Source: Pseudomonas viridiflava
Lineage (GTDB): Bacteria > Pseudomonadota > Gammaproteobacteria > Pseudomonadales > Pseudomonadaceae
Assembly: GCF_900582195.1 (NCBI RefSeq)
Contig: NZ_UTHA01000087.1
Span: 1 to 64,000 of the forward strand
DNA length: 64,000 nt
Direction: 5' to 3'
Part shown: piece by piece, positions 18,614 through 26,088 of the stretch
How positions within the stretch are numbered: position 1 is the stretch's first letter
Layout of the letters: each line of letters opens with the position of its first letter
Notes under the pieces: generated by a model
Told to the model about the DNA's origin: nothing
The model's input: the letters and a program-made list of their open reading frames with translations, nothing else
Databases searched by the model: none
Position numbers and translations under genes: made by a program

Positions 18614-19015
18614 TCAGGCCGCTTCAGGCAACCTGGCAATCACCTTGATCTCGAAATCAAACCCATACAGCCAGGTCACGCCAACCGCCGTCACCGTCGG
18701 ATGCGGTGCCTCGCCCCAGAACTCGGTCAGCACCACCTCCCAGATCGTTTCGAATTTCGACTGGGGGTCAACGATGAATACGGTGACATCAACCACGTCA
18801 TCGAAGCTGGCACCGGCCTCGTCAAGGATTGCATTGAGGTTAGTGAAAGCCTGACGCACCTGGTTTCTCAGGTCCGGCTCTGGCGTGCCGTCCTCGGTGC
18901 TGCCGACCTGTCCCGAGACAAACAGAAAACCGTTGGAGCGAATGGCTGGTGAGTAGCGGTGGCGTTCGTAAAGTGTGCGGCGTGCGGGTGGGAAAACAAC
19001 ATCGCGCTGAGTCAT
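18614..19015 (-). CDS. RidA/YjgF family protein
   Basis: This 133-residue trimeric RidA-superfamily protein carries NGFLFVSGQVGS near residues 28-39, the typical helix with NLNAILDEAGASFDDVVDVTVF, and the C-terminal HPTVTAVGV. The conserved RidA arginine of the C-terminal motif (usually R-x-A/T) is not in the expected place, HPTVTAVGV replacing PxRxxV. It may therefore not be a true enamine/imine deaminase. It is divergent from a LysR gene whose operator-like palindromes lie between them. Confidence 0.82.
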   Translation of the reverse strand: MTQRDVVFPPARRTLYERHRYSPAIRSNGFLFVSGQVGSTEDGTPEPDLRNQVRQAFTNLNAILDEAGASFDDVVDVTVFIVDPQSKFETIWEVVLTEFWGEAPHPTVTAVGVTWLYGFDFEIKVIARLPEAA

Positions 19016-19023
19016 GGGAATGT

Positions 19024-19046
19024 CTCCATCATTTGAGTTGATGGAG
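19024..19046. promoter_or_regulatory. Perfect inverted repeat in the ridA-like leader
   Basis: CTCCATCA-N7-TGATGGAG lies 9 bases upstream of the RidA-like start. It is a perfect dyad of 8-base arms, suited to a regulator binding site or an RNA hairpin covering the ribosome site. Confidence 0.5.
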
Positions 19047-19097
19047 CCACTTTAGGTATTTGCAGGCGGGCGATAAACGCGCAAGCTTGGCGTTCAC

Positions 19098-19116
19098 TGT
19101 TTGTAAAATCCAAACA
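19098..19116. promoter_or_regulatory. LysR-box-like dyad between ridA-like and lysR genes
   Basis: TGTTTG-N7-CAAACA is a perfect 19-base dyad 16 bases upstream of the LysR TTG start. The size and T-N11-A geometry fit a LysR autoregulatory site. Confidence 0.55.
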
Positions 19117-19131
19117 ATCGGGGGGCGCAGC

Positions 19132-20025
19132 TTGGACCGTTTTGACGCAATGCAGGCCTTTGCCCGAGTGGTCGAGGCGGGGAGCTTCACCAAAGCGGCG
19201 GAAACCTTGCACATGAGCAAGACCACCGTGACCCAACTGGTTCAGCAGTTGGAAGCACGGTTGCGAGTCAAATTGCTCAATCGCACCACGCGCAAGGTCA
19301 ACGTCACCGCCGACGGCGCGGTTTATTACGAACGGGTGATCAAGCTGTTGGCCGACATGGACGATGCGGAAACCAGCTTGCCCGGTGCCGCTTCAATGCC
19401 ACGCGGGCGTTTGCGCATTGACGTACCGAGCCCGTTCGCGCGGCTGATTCTGGTGCCGGCCCTGCCTGAGTTTCACGCGCGTTACCCGGACATCCAGATC
19501 GACATGGGCGTCAGCGACCGCATCGTCGACATCATTGATGAGAATGTCGATTGCGTGGTGCGCGGTGGCGAGCTTATGGACTTGTCGTTGATGGCGCGCA
19601 AGGTCGCCGATCTGCAGTTGGGGGTATTTGCCGCACCGCAATATCTGGCACGCGCGGGCACACCTGCGCATCCACGGGAACTGGAAGACAGCCATCATCG
19701 CGTGGTCGGTTTCCTCTGGGCGCGCACCGGCAAACCGGTGCCGTATGCCTTGCACAACGCCAGTGAAAACCTGCAAATCAAAGGACGCCACGTGCTCGCG
19801 GTGGATGACGGCAACGCCTACCTGGCGGCAGGTCTGGCGGGCATGGGCGTGCTGTGGCTACCCAAATACATGTCTACCGAGCACGAGGCGCGCGGCGAGC
19901 TGGTGCCGCTGTTCGAAGACTGGAAACTCGCGCCGATGCCGCTCTACATTGCTTATCCGCCGAACCGGCATGTCAGTCTGAAATTGCGCGTGTTCATCGA
20001 TTGGGTCGTTGAATTAATGGCGTAG
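19132..20025 (+). CDS. LysR family transcriptional regulator
   Basis: This 297-residue LysR regulator opens MDRFDAMQAFARVVEAGSF and has the HTH KAAETLHMSKTTVTQLVQQL. The C-terminal effector domain is of the CrgA type (DCVVRGGELMD; PKYMSTEHEARGELVPL). The TTG at 19132 is preferred: it gives the canonical LysR start and has a G-rich SD just upstream. It is divergent from the RidA-like gene and probably controls it. Confidence 0.87.
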   Translation: MDRFDAMQAFARVVEAGSFTKAAETLHMSKTTVTQLVQQLEARLRVKLLNRTTRKVNVTADGAVYYERVIKLLADMDDAETSLPGAASMPRGRLRIDVPSPFARLILVPALPEFHARYPDIQIDMGVSDRIVDIIDENVDCVVRGGELMDLSLMARKVADLQLGVFAAPQYLARAGTPAHPRELEDSHHRVVGFLWARTGKPVPYALHNASENLQIKGRHVLAVDDGNAYLAAGLAGMGVLWLPKYMSTEHEARGELVPLFEDWKLAPMPLYIAYPPNRHVSLKLRVFIDWVVELMA

Positions 20026-20149
20026 CGACATTGTGGTGCAGTTATTGCTAGCTGCTGTGCCAGTGCCGTCAAAATACCAACACAATCAGGCGACTTGAAA
20101 GCCCGTAGTGATGAGATGCATGGCTTTCAATTCAAGGAGCTTCACCCGC

Positions 20150-21310
20150 ATGAATATGTACATCGATATCGTCGGTGCGTGCAATCTGAGCTGCCCGTCT
20201 TGCCCAATGGGCAACTCGGAAAATCTCAATTTCAAAAAAGCCATGCAGCTCGATATGTTCAGGCAGATTGTCGATAAGGCCAAGACAGAGGGCGTCGACA
20301 CGATCTACCTCTATAACTGGACCGAGCCGCTGATTCATCCAAAAATTGGCGAATTCATCGAGATCATTAACGCTGCCGGCATGGGCAGCGGCATCAGCAC
20401 CAACCTTAATCTCGCCAAGAATATGGAAAAGGCCCTGATGGCCGAACCGAGTTACTTCCGTATTTCGCTCTCGGGTTTCTACCAGGAGACCTACGAAAAG
20501 GGCCATGTCGGCGGCGATATCGAAGTTGTAAAACAAAACATGATCGCCCTGCATGAGATCAGACAGCGTCTGGGTCTGAGAACCCGTGTGGATGTTTACT
20601 ATCACCGCTACCTGGATAACATCGAAGAAGAATCACTGATGCGCGCGTTCAGTGAGCGCCTTGGCTTCATCTTCACCACTGGGTATTCGGTGATGATGCC
20701 GCTGGAGAAGACACTGGCCATTGTCGAGCGTGACCCGTCTGTCACGGCTACCGACCTTGACACCCTGAAACGCCTCGCACTGCCGCCGTACGACGATCTC
20801 GTCAACGTCATCCAGCAATTTCCCAAGATGGCGTGCACGCTTAAGGATGACTGGCTGGTTATCGACTGCAATGGCAACACGGTGCTGTGCTGCACGATCT
20901 TCAATCAGACCGAGTATCAGGTTGGCAAGTACCTCGACATGCCGCTTGAAGAACTGACGCGGCGCAAATCGACGCAGAAAAACTGTGTCGACATGTGCGA
21001 CCGCTGCGCCAATAAAGGCCTGCATATCTACTCGATGCATCCCAATCAGGGAGTGCTGGAACGGCACGCGGTGAATCGCATCATCGATTTCGAGCACTTC
21101 GCCAGCCAAGGTCTCACGGTGGACAGCGAGCGGCTCGGGCGTGCGGGCGAAGTCAGTGCAGAAAACTTTGATGAAGCCCAGTACCTTCGATTGAATGACG
21201 ATGTCAGGATTGCGATTTCCCAGGGATCGTTCTCCAGCGGCTATCAGCACTACGTGCTGTGTGGTCGGCTTGAGGGGCGACTAGGTGCCGGGGTGTTCTC
21301 GGCCGTTTGA
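20150..21310 (+). CDS. Radical SAM/SPASM-like protein with C-terminal Tyr-Leu..Asp-Val repeat
   Basis: This 386-residue protein has the radical SAM cluster CNLSCPSC (Cys 11, 15, 18) at its very N terminus. A TIM-barrel region follows (YLYNWTEPLIHP in the GGEP position), then a Cys-rich SPASM-like region (VIDCNGNTVLCCTIFN; CVDMCDRCANKG). The last 50 residues (FDEAQYLRLNDDVRIAISQG, then HYVLCGRLEGR) match a repeat otherwise seen at ends of glycosyltransferases and surface proteins (FDxxYYLxxNPDV...HYxxxGxxEGR). The start at 20150 has AAGGAG 10 bases upstream. No substrate peptide gene is evident next to it; the product is unknown. Confidence 0.8.
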   Translation: MNMYIDIVGACNLSCPSCPMGNSENLNFKKAMQLDMFRQIVDKAKTEGVDTIYLYNWTEPLIHPKIGEFIEIINAAGMGSGISTNLNLAKNMEKALMAEPSYFRISLSGFYQETYEKGHVGGDIEVVKQNMIALHEIRQRLGLRTRVDVYYHRYLDNIEEESLMRAFSERLGFIFTTGYSVMMPLEKTLAIVERDPSVTATDLDTLKRLALPPYDDLVNVIQQFPKMACTLKDDWLVIDCNGNTVLCCTIFNQTEYQVGKYLDMPLEELTRRKSTQKNCVDMCDRCANKGLHIYSMHPNQGVLERHAVNRIIDFEHFASQGLTVDSERLGRAGEVSAENFDEAQYLRLNDDVRIAISQGSFSSGYQHYVLCGRLEGRLGAGVFSAV

Positions 21311-21395
21311 GTCTGGGTTCGGATCGCTATCAACCACAGGCGTGATTGACTCTTTGGCGGATCAAGCCAACTATCGGCTCACAACAACATGACCG

Positions 21396-22421
21396 ATGGA
21401 CCACAACTTGATCGAACGACGCCAATTCAGCGGAGGCATGAAAGGGAAAAACCTCCGCTATCTGAATGAGCAAGGCGCGGATGACCCGCGCTTGACCCGC
21501 ACCGGTTTTCTGCTGCTCGAGCACTTTTCACTGCCAGCCTTTACCCAAGCGCTGGATACGGTTGTCACCACCAATCTGTTACGCCCCGGGCTGTTTTCTT
21601 CGCGCACGTTTGGCCTTGGCGACGGCGAAGTCATCAGTGACCTGGGCCTGGTGATCCGCCCCGATGCACGTCTGGATTCGGCCGCGCTTCAGCAACTGGA
21701 TTTGCTGGTGGTGTGTGGCGGGTATCGCACCGAACTGCGCGCGAGTGATGAGTTTATCGGCTTGCTCAGATCAGCAGCGGAGCGAGGCATCTCACTCGCA
21801 GGGTTATGGAATGGTTCGTGGTTTCTCGGTCGCGCCGGGCTGCTCGATGGCTATCGCTGCGCGATCCACCCGGAACACCGCCCGGCACTGACCGAGATCG
21901 CCAAAGCCACCCACGTCAGCAGTGAACCCTACGTAATCGATCGCGACCGGTTGACGGCGTCGAGTCCGTCCGGCGCCTTTCATATGGCACTCGACTGGAT
22001 CAAAGGCTTGCACGGCAAAGCCTTGGTCGAAGGTATTGAAGACATCCTCGCGTTTGAAGAGTCGCGCTACCGGCGGATCAAACCGGATGAAAACCTCTGC
22101 GTCAGTGCGCCGCTGCGTGAAGTGGTGAAACTGATGGACGCCAATCTGGAGGAGCCGCTGGAGCTGGAGCAACTGGCGGTGTACGCCGGCCGATCCCGTC
22201 GCCAGTTGGAGCGCTTGTTCAAGGAGCAACTGGGTACCACGCCGCAGCGCTATTACCTGGAACTGCGCATCACTGAAGCGCGACGGTTGTTGCAGCACAC
22301 TGAGCTTTCGCAAGTGGAAGTGCTGGTCGCTTGCGGGTTCGTTTCGCCGAGCCATTTCAGCAAGTGCTACAGCTCGTATTTCGGCTATCGCCCATCAAAA
22401 GAAAAACGCCTGGTCAAATAA
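21396..22421 (+). CDS. GlxA-like AraC family regulator (DJ-1/PfpI plus HTH)
   Basis: This 341-residue regulator has an N-terminal DJ-1/PfpI-like domain (LVVCGGYRTE; SLAGLWNGSWFLGRAG replaces the catalytic Cys elbow) and a C-terminal AraC HTH pair (ELEQLAVYAGRSRRQLERLF; VEVLVACGFVSPSHFSKCY). It resembles GbdR/ArgR/CdhR-type regulators of amino-acid or quaternary-amine catabolism. The start could also be 21438. Its 3' end is duplicated, in decayed form, on both sides of the bacteriocin genes downstream. Confidence 0.85.
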   Translation: MDHNLIERRQFSGGMKGKNLRYLNEQGADDPRLTRTGFLLLEHFSLPAFTQALDTVVTTNLLRPGLFSSRTFGLGDGEVISDLGLVIRPDARLDSAALQQLDLLVVCGGYRTELRASDEFIGLLRSAAERGISLAGLWNGSWFLGRAGLLDGYRCAIHPEHRPALTEIAKATHVSSEPYVIDRDRLTASSPSGAFHMALDWIKGLHGKALVEGIEDILAFEESRYRRIKPDENLCVSAPLREVVKLMDANLEEPLELEQLAVYAGRSRRQLERLFKEQLGTTPQRYYLELRITEARRLLQHTELSQVEVLVACGFVSPSHFSKCYSSYFGYRPSKEKRLVK

Positions 22422-22443
22422 CCCAAGCCGTTACCCACCTGAA

Positions 22444-22772
22444 TTCACCTCGAAATCCCACGTCGGCGAACCTCGCCCAAACACCCCGGTCAGTCCCCTC
22501 TCCCTTTGGGAGAGGGCTAGGGTGAGGGAATTTGTAGGTGGCACTAACCGCTTCCTCACCAAAATTCACCTCGGTATCCCACGTCGGCGTACCTCTCCCA
22601 AACACCACGGTCAGTCCCCTCACCCTCGGGGAGAAGGCCAGAGTGAGGGAATTTGTAGGCGGCACCAACCGCTTCCTCACCAGAGTTCACCTCGGTATCC
22701 CACGTCGGCGTACCTCTCCCAAACACCCCGGTCAGTCCCCTCTCCCTCTGGGAGAGGGCTAGGGTGAGGGGC
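22444..22772 (+). repeat. Three tandem copies of a 121-bp intergenic repeat
   Basis: Units begin at 22444, 22565 and 22686 with TTCACCTCG(A/G)(A/T)ATCCCACG. They run through CACCCCGGTCAGTCCCCTC and the GGGAGAGGGCTAGGGTGAGGG palindromic core to a link containing GTAGG(T/C)GGCACYAACCGC. The third unit is cut after the core. The same unit follows the duplicated regulator tail at 25139. The period is exactly 121 bases. Confidence 0.9.
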
Positions 22773-22779
22773 TCTTGAA

Positions 22780-22872
22780 GACCTTATACATCACCGAAGC
22801 GCGCCATATGCCCCAGTCGTTGCAAGCGGAAGTCCTGCCGGTTTGCAGATGGGTCATGCCGAGCCATTGAAA
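22780..22872 (+). pseudogene. Degenerate copy of the AraC-type gene 3' end
   Basis: ATCACCGAAGCGCGCC, GCAAGCGGAAGTCCTG and ATGCCGAGCCATT line up in order and spacing with the 3' part of the upstream AraC gene (ATCACTGAAGCGCGAC, GCAAGTGGAAGTGCTG, TCGCCGAGCCATT, about 22268-22356). The reading frame is lost. It is a relic of a duplicated regulator tail on the left edge of the bacteriocin genes. Confidence 0.65.
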
Positions 22873-22959
22873 ATGGCGTCAAAGTGCCACTGATTGCCAC
22901 CCCAAACACCACCTGTCACCCTGCGCCTCGTTCGAAGGATCAGGACAAGGAATCAAGGA

Positions 22960-24156
22960 TTGAGTGGCTACGTCCTCAACCCTCCCAAGGGTTATCGCAA
23001 CACCGGCGTCGAACCCGTCGACGTCAACGCCCAGCACTGGGCGCAATACAAAGACCTTCCAGCGACACCAGACGTAAAACCAGAACCGTTGGGCTGCGTC
23101 TTCGCCAAAAGCTGCAACTTGCCCGACGGCGAAATCAACCACACAAACCAAGCTGGATTTGTCCCGGTAGAGAAACTGGCGGACTACGGTTTGTGGGCTG
23201 TTCTGGCCACAGGAGCGGCAATCACCGCCGAAGGCACATCTCTTCAACTGGTCGGCGGCTCCACAACCGGCAGCGCCATCGCTCAGCGACTGGGTGGCTC
23301 TCTCGCGCTAGGCTTGCTCGAAAGTGCTGGTGCATTGGCAGCAGGTGCCGCCGTCGGCACCGTTGCGCTATTAATGCCCAACACCAGCCTCGCACCCGAC
23401 AGCGCCTTCTACAAAACCGACCAGTACGCCACGCTCGAAACGGGCCGCACGCGCGTCCGCGTCAACGTAAAGACTTTGCCGGACGGTTCCGTCAGCGCTT
23501 ACGGTTTCTACACGGGCGGCAAAAAGGACTGGGAAAATGTTCCTGTCATCAAAGCGGAAAAGAGCGGCGAAAAATACATTGCCGACATAGGCAATGGAAT
23601 AGGCCTTACCTGGACGCCAGCAGCAAACCCAGATGGTGTGCTGGGTATTCCAGCACTTGAAGGCGTGCCGCAATTACCTCCTGTATGGGTATATCCGCCG
23701 ACAGAAAAGTCGGACACGCTTTTGGCTAATCCAGCACATCCTCCCGAGTTTCAGGATGCGATTATCTGGTTCCCCGATGACGCTGGCCTTGAGCCCATCT
23801 ACATCGTGCTCAGCACACAACTAGAGAAGAACAAGGCAGCAGGGGCGGCCTTCGAAGAAGAGGCGTACAGCGGTTTTTCGGAAGAAATGGAAGAGTCCGG
23901 CCAACAAGTAACGATAAAAACAGAGAGCGGCACCCGGACCCGCCTCGATATGATAGGCAGAGATGCAAGCGGCGACATCGCGTGCGTCGAATGCAAAGCC
24001 TCGGAAACGGCACCACTGACCCGCAATCAAAAGCGGGCATTCCCGGAAATCGAACAGAGCGGTGGACGCATCATGGGTAGGGGTAAACCCGGCTTCCCCG
24101 GCGGCACCCAAATCCCGCCAACCCGAGTAGAAATTCTGCGCCCGCCGCAAAAATAA
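22960..24156 (+). CDS. S-type pyocin domain protein with PD-(D/E)XK nuclease C terminus
   Basis: This 398-residue bacteriocin-like protein has three parts. The N terminus is short (MSGYVLNPPKGYRNTG...). The central part, about 65-285, is the S-type pyocin translocation domain, with Gly/Ala-rich segments and the late IIWFPDDAGLEPIYIVLST motif. The C-terminal toxin has the nuclease pattern RLDMIGR...DIACVECKAS (Asp about 330, ExK about 343-345). The TTG at 22960 has AAGGA 8 bases upstream; a TTG at 22894 would add 22 residues. There is no recognisable receptor-binding domain, unlike classical S pyocins. Two DUF6572 genes follow immediately and are the likely immunity genes. Nuclease activity is inferred. 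Confidence 0.75.
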   Translation: MSGYVLNPPKGYRNTGVEPVDVNAQHWAQYKDLPATPDVKPEPLGCVFAKSCNLPDGEINHTNQAGFVPVEKLADYGLWAVLATGAAITAEGTSLQLVGGSTTGSAIAQRLGGSLALGLLESAGALAAGAAVGTVALLMPNTSLAPDSAFYKTDQYATLETGRTRVRVNVKTLPDGSVSAYGFYTGGKKDWENVPVIKAEKSGEKYIADIGNGIGLTWTPAANPDGVLGIPALEGVPQLPPVWVYPPTEKSDTLLANPAHPPEFQDAIIWFPDDAGLEPIYIVLSTQLEKNKAAGAAFEEEAYSGFSEEMEESGQQVTIKTESGTRTRLDMIGRDASGDIACVECKASETAPLTRNQKRAFPEIEQSGGRIMGRGKPGFPGGTQIPPTRVEILRPPQK

Positions 24157-24174
24157 CGGAACCAAGGAACTGAA

Positions 24175-24513
24175 ATGTCCGTAACAGACGCAAAAACCAT
24201 CGACATGTGGGGTATCCCAAAATGGGACAACAACAAGATCATCCTCGGTATTGCTGACCATTTGGAATGGGGCGACAAGGCTGAACAAGGCGAGCACCTG
24301 TTGGTGCTTCAAGAGAAAATCAACAACTACATCGCTTTCATCGAAAGCGGTGAAATCTACACTGAGATACCTGGTGCACTCGGAAAATCACCTGTCATTC
24401 GTGTCCAAGGCAAGTACGAGTTACCCGAGCAAGGCGAGTTGTTCATCGATCGCGTTGCCGAGGCATTGAAGGACGTGGGCATAGGATTCGAATTCGTGCT
24501 CAAAGCGGATTAA
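24175..24513 (+). CDS. DUF6572 protein, probable bacteriocin immunity
   Basis: This 112-residue acidic cytosolic protein of DUF6572 has the core IADHLEWGDKAEQGEHLLVLQEKINNYIAFIESGEI. It lies 18 bases after the bacteriocin stop, with AAGGA as SD, so it is co-transcribed with it. Position, size and acidity fit an immunity protein neutralising the nuclease tip, but this is inference. It has a close paralogue 80 bases downstream. Confidence 0.72.
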   Translation: MSVTDAKTIDMWGIPKWDNNKIILGIADHLEWGDKAEQGEHLLVLQEKINNYIAFIESGEIYTEIPGALGKSPVIRVQGKYELPEQGELFIDRVAEALKDVGIGFEFVLKAD

Positions 24514-24592
24514 TAAACACATCTAGAGAAAACGGCTGCCCAGTCACGTGCTTCGTATCAGAAAGCTGACAATCCCCACTGAGAGATCGGGC

Positions 24593-24946
24593 ATGTCCAT
24601 CACCGAAACAAAAGTCGTCGACATCATCGCAGTACCCGAGTGGGAGCCAGACAACGTCGTACTCGTCATCACCGATCACCTGGAATGGGGCGACAAAGCC
24701 CAACAGGGGGAGCACCTGTTGTTGCTTCAAGAGAAAATCAATACCTACATCGCCTTCATCGAGAGCGGCGAACTGCTGGAAAGCTATCCGCCAGCGAAAG
24801 GTAAAAATCCGAAGATTCGCATCAATGGTCTTTATGAGCTGCCCGAGCAAGGTGAAACCTTTATCGACCGCGTGACCGAGGTACTCAAAGGCGTAGGCAT
24901 TGGAATGGAGTTTGTACTCAAGGATGACTTTGCAGTTCGCCACTAG
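24593..24946 (+). CDS. DUF6572 protein, second immunity-like paralogue
   Basis: This 117-residue paralogue of the preceding gene has long identical blocks (DHLEWGDKA, QGEHLL, LQEKIN, YIAFIESGE, YELPEQGE, FIDRV). Its flanks are also duplicated: CTGCCCAG...GAAAGCTGACA...CACTGAGAGA occurs both before it (24538-24585) and, diverged, after it (24951-25002). It therefore arose by tandem duplication. It may protect against a variant toxin of related strains. Confidence 0.7.
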   Translation: MSITETKVVDIIAVPEWEPDNVVLVITDHLEWGDKAQQGEHLLLLQEKINTYIAFIESGELLESYPPAKGKNPKIRINGLYELPEQGETFIDRVTEVLKGVGIGMEFVLKDDFAVRH

Positions 24947-25047
24947 CGGCTGCCCAGACACCCGCTTGTAGTCTAAACGCTGACAGTTCTCACTGAGAGA
25001 ACCCGCGCACTGAAAACTCCTGCGCGACTGGAAGTCGGGCCAGCCAA

Positions 25048-25235
25048 GCCATTTCAGCAAGTGTTCCAGCTTTTATTTCGGCTACAGACCTTCCAAAGAA
25101 AAACGGCTGGTCAAATAGCACCATCCGTTTCCCACCTTAGTTCACCTCGGTATACCACGTCGGCGCACCTCTCCCAAACACCACGGTCGGTCCCCTCTAC
25201 CTCTGGGAGAGGGCTAGGGTGAGGGGCTTTTAAAC
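25048..25235 (+). repeat. Second duplicated regulator tail plus 121-bp-type repeat
   Basis: Bases 25048-25115 copy the last 70 bases of the AraC gene (GCCATTTCAGCAAGTG, TATTTCGGCTA, AAAGAAAAACG, CTGGTCAAATA, compare 22351-22420). They are followed by CCGTTTCCCACCTTAGTTCACCTCG and a full copy of the dispersed repeat to GGGTGAGGGGCTTTT. The bacteriocin and immunity genes thus sit between duplicated regulator tails. Confidence 0.85.
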
Positions 25236-25349
25236 ACCGCCACCCACGCACGTGTAAGTTACACGCACTGTTACGCCATAACGGCTACAACACCTTGCGC
25301 CGTTGCCTACGCGTACGCCAGAATCCGCCGGCTTACGCGCTTTGAGGCG

Positions 25350-25560
25350 GGCTGTATCGTTTCCCAGTCACTGCAAAACAGTGATCGGGTTTGGTAGCCC
25401 GCTTCTTGACAGCCCGTATTGCATCACCTTATTGCGGTCTCTTTTTCGGGACTCGGTTTTATATGGTGGCCATGCGTGGGGCCCTTTCGGGGGCGCCGGG
25501 TTTTCTCTGTCTTGACCGGTCTACCAACCCGCGTGTGGCCGCCACCCTTCGTTTGGTAGC
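25350..25560 (+). ncRNA. Structured leader upstream of DUF6124 gene
   Basis: No gene is present here, but the RNA would fold strongly. CCCAGTCACTG/CAGTGATCGGG forms a local hairpin (25363-25389). GGTGG+CCATGCGTGGG (25465-25480) pairs with CCCGCGTGTGG..CCACC (25528-25546). GGGTTTGGTAG (25387-25397) can pair with CTACCAACCC (25521-25530). A second TTTGGTAGC at 25552-25560 offers a competing partner for the same CTACCAA. From memory, near-identical leaders precede small DUF3077/DUF6124 genes across Pseudomonas. It may be an attenuator or a regulatory RNA. Confidence 0.5.
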
Positions 25561-25603
25561 GAAAGTGACGGCTCTTCAATTCTTCTAAGACAAAGAGTCC
25601 TTT

Positions 25604-25969
25604 ATGTTCAAAATTACGCCAAACCCGCCAGAAACCGATCCAATCCCCTACGACGCCGCACTCGAACCTCAAAACATCAAAGAGGCCACCGACCGCGCGA
25701 TCAACTTCTACCTCAATCCATCCGCGCTGAAGACCTCAATACCCACCCGCAAGACCGGCAAGATCTACCTCATCGACCCCACGGTTGATAACGAAACACT
25801 ACTCGTCGAAGCCACTGAAACACTGTCCTCCGCCACTGACATGGCCCGTGAACTCGCCGATTCGATTGACCCTTCACAGCGCAAAAAGATGCTGATCCTG
25901 CAACAGGTGATCATGCTCAGTGAGCTGGTGGTCGGACGAGTCCTGGATAACCAGCGCTTGCCGCACTAG
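25604..25969 (+). CDS. DUF6124 family protein (first copy)
   Basis: This 121-residue, mainly helical protein of the Pseudomonas-specific DUF6124 family has the start MFKITPNPPETDP, an EATDRAINFYLNP helix, TGKIYLIDPTVDNETLL, and a C-terminal helical pair ending VVGRVLDNQ. It has no signal peptide or membrane segment. It follows the structured leader. The function is unknown; many pseudomonads hold several paralogues. Confidence 0.75.
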   Translation: MFKITPNPPETDPIPYDAALEPQNIKEATDRAINFYLNPSALKTSIPTRKTGKIYLIDPTVDNETLLVEATETLSSATDMARELADSIDPSQRKKMLILQQVIMLSELVVGRVLDNQRLPH

Positions 25970-26088
25970 TCGCGATGCAGATGGGTGAGGGGGTGTGCCC
26001 CCTCATTTGCACGGAAGCGTCCGCGAGCGCGACGCTTCACGCCTTCTATCAAAGAACCTGAAGCGGTTCTTGTCTGGAGTTTCAGCTG

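Noticed and set aside
20026..20149. Precursor peptide for the radical SAM protein
   Set aside because: The 124 bases upstream contain no open frame with a start, SD and leader-like composition.
22444..22772. CRISPR array
   Set aside because: The repeats are 121 bases with near-identical content throughout, no short-repeat/unique-spacer pattern and no cas genes.
22884..23660. 258-residue frame overlapping the bacteriocin gene
   Set aside because: After the first 30 residues it becomes an Arg-rich shadow of the pyocin-domain frame, which carries all recognisable motifs. A frameshift joining its N terminus to the real frame remains possible.
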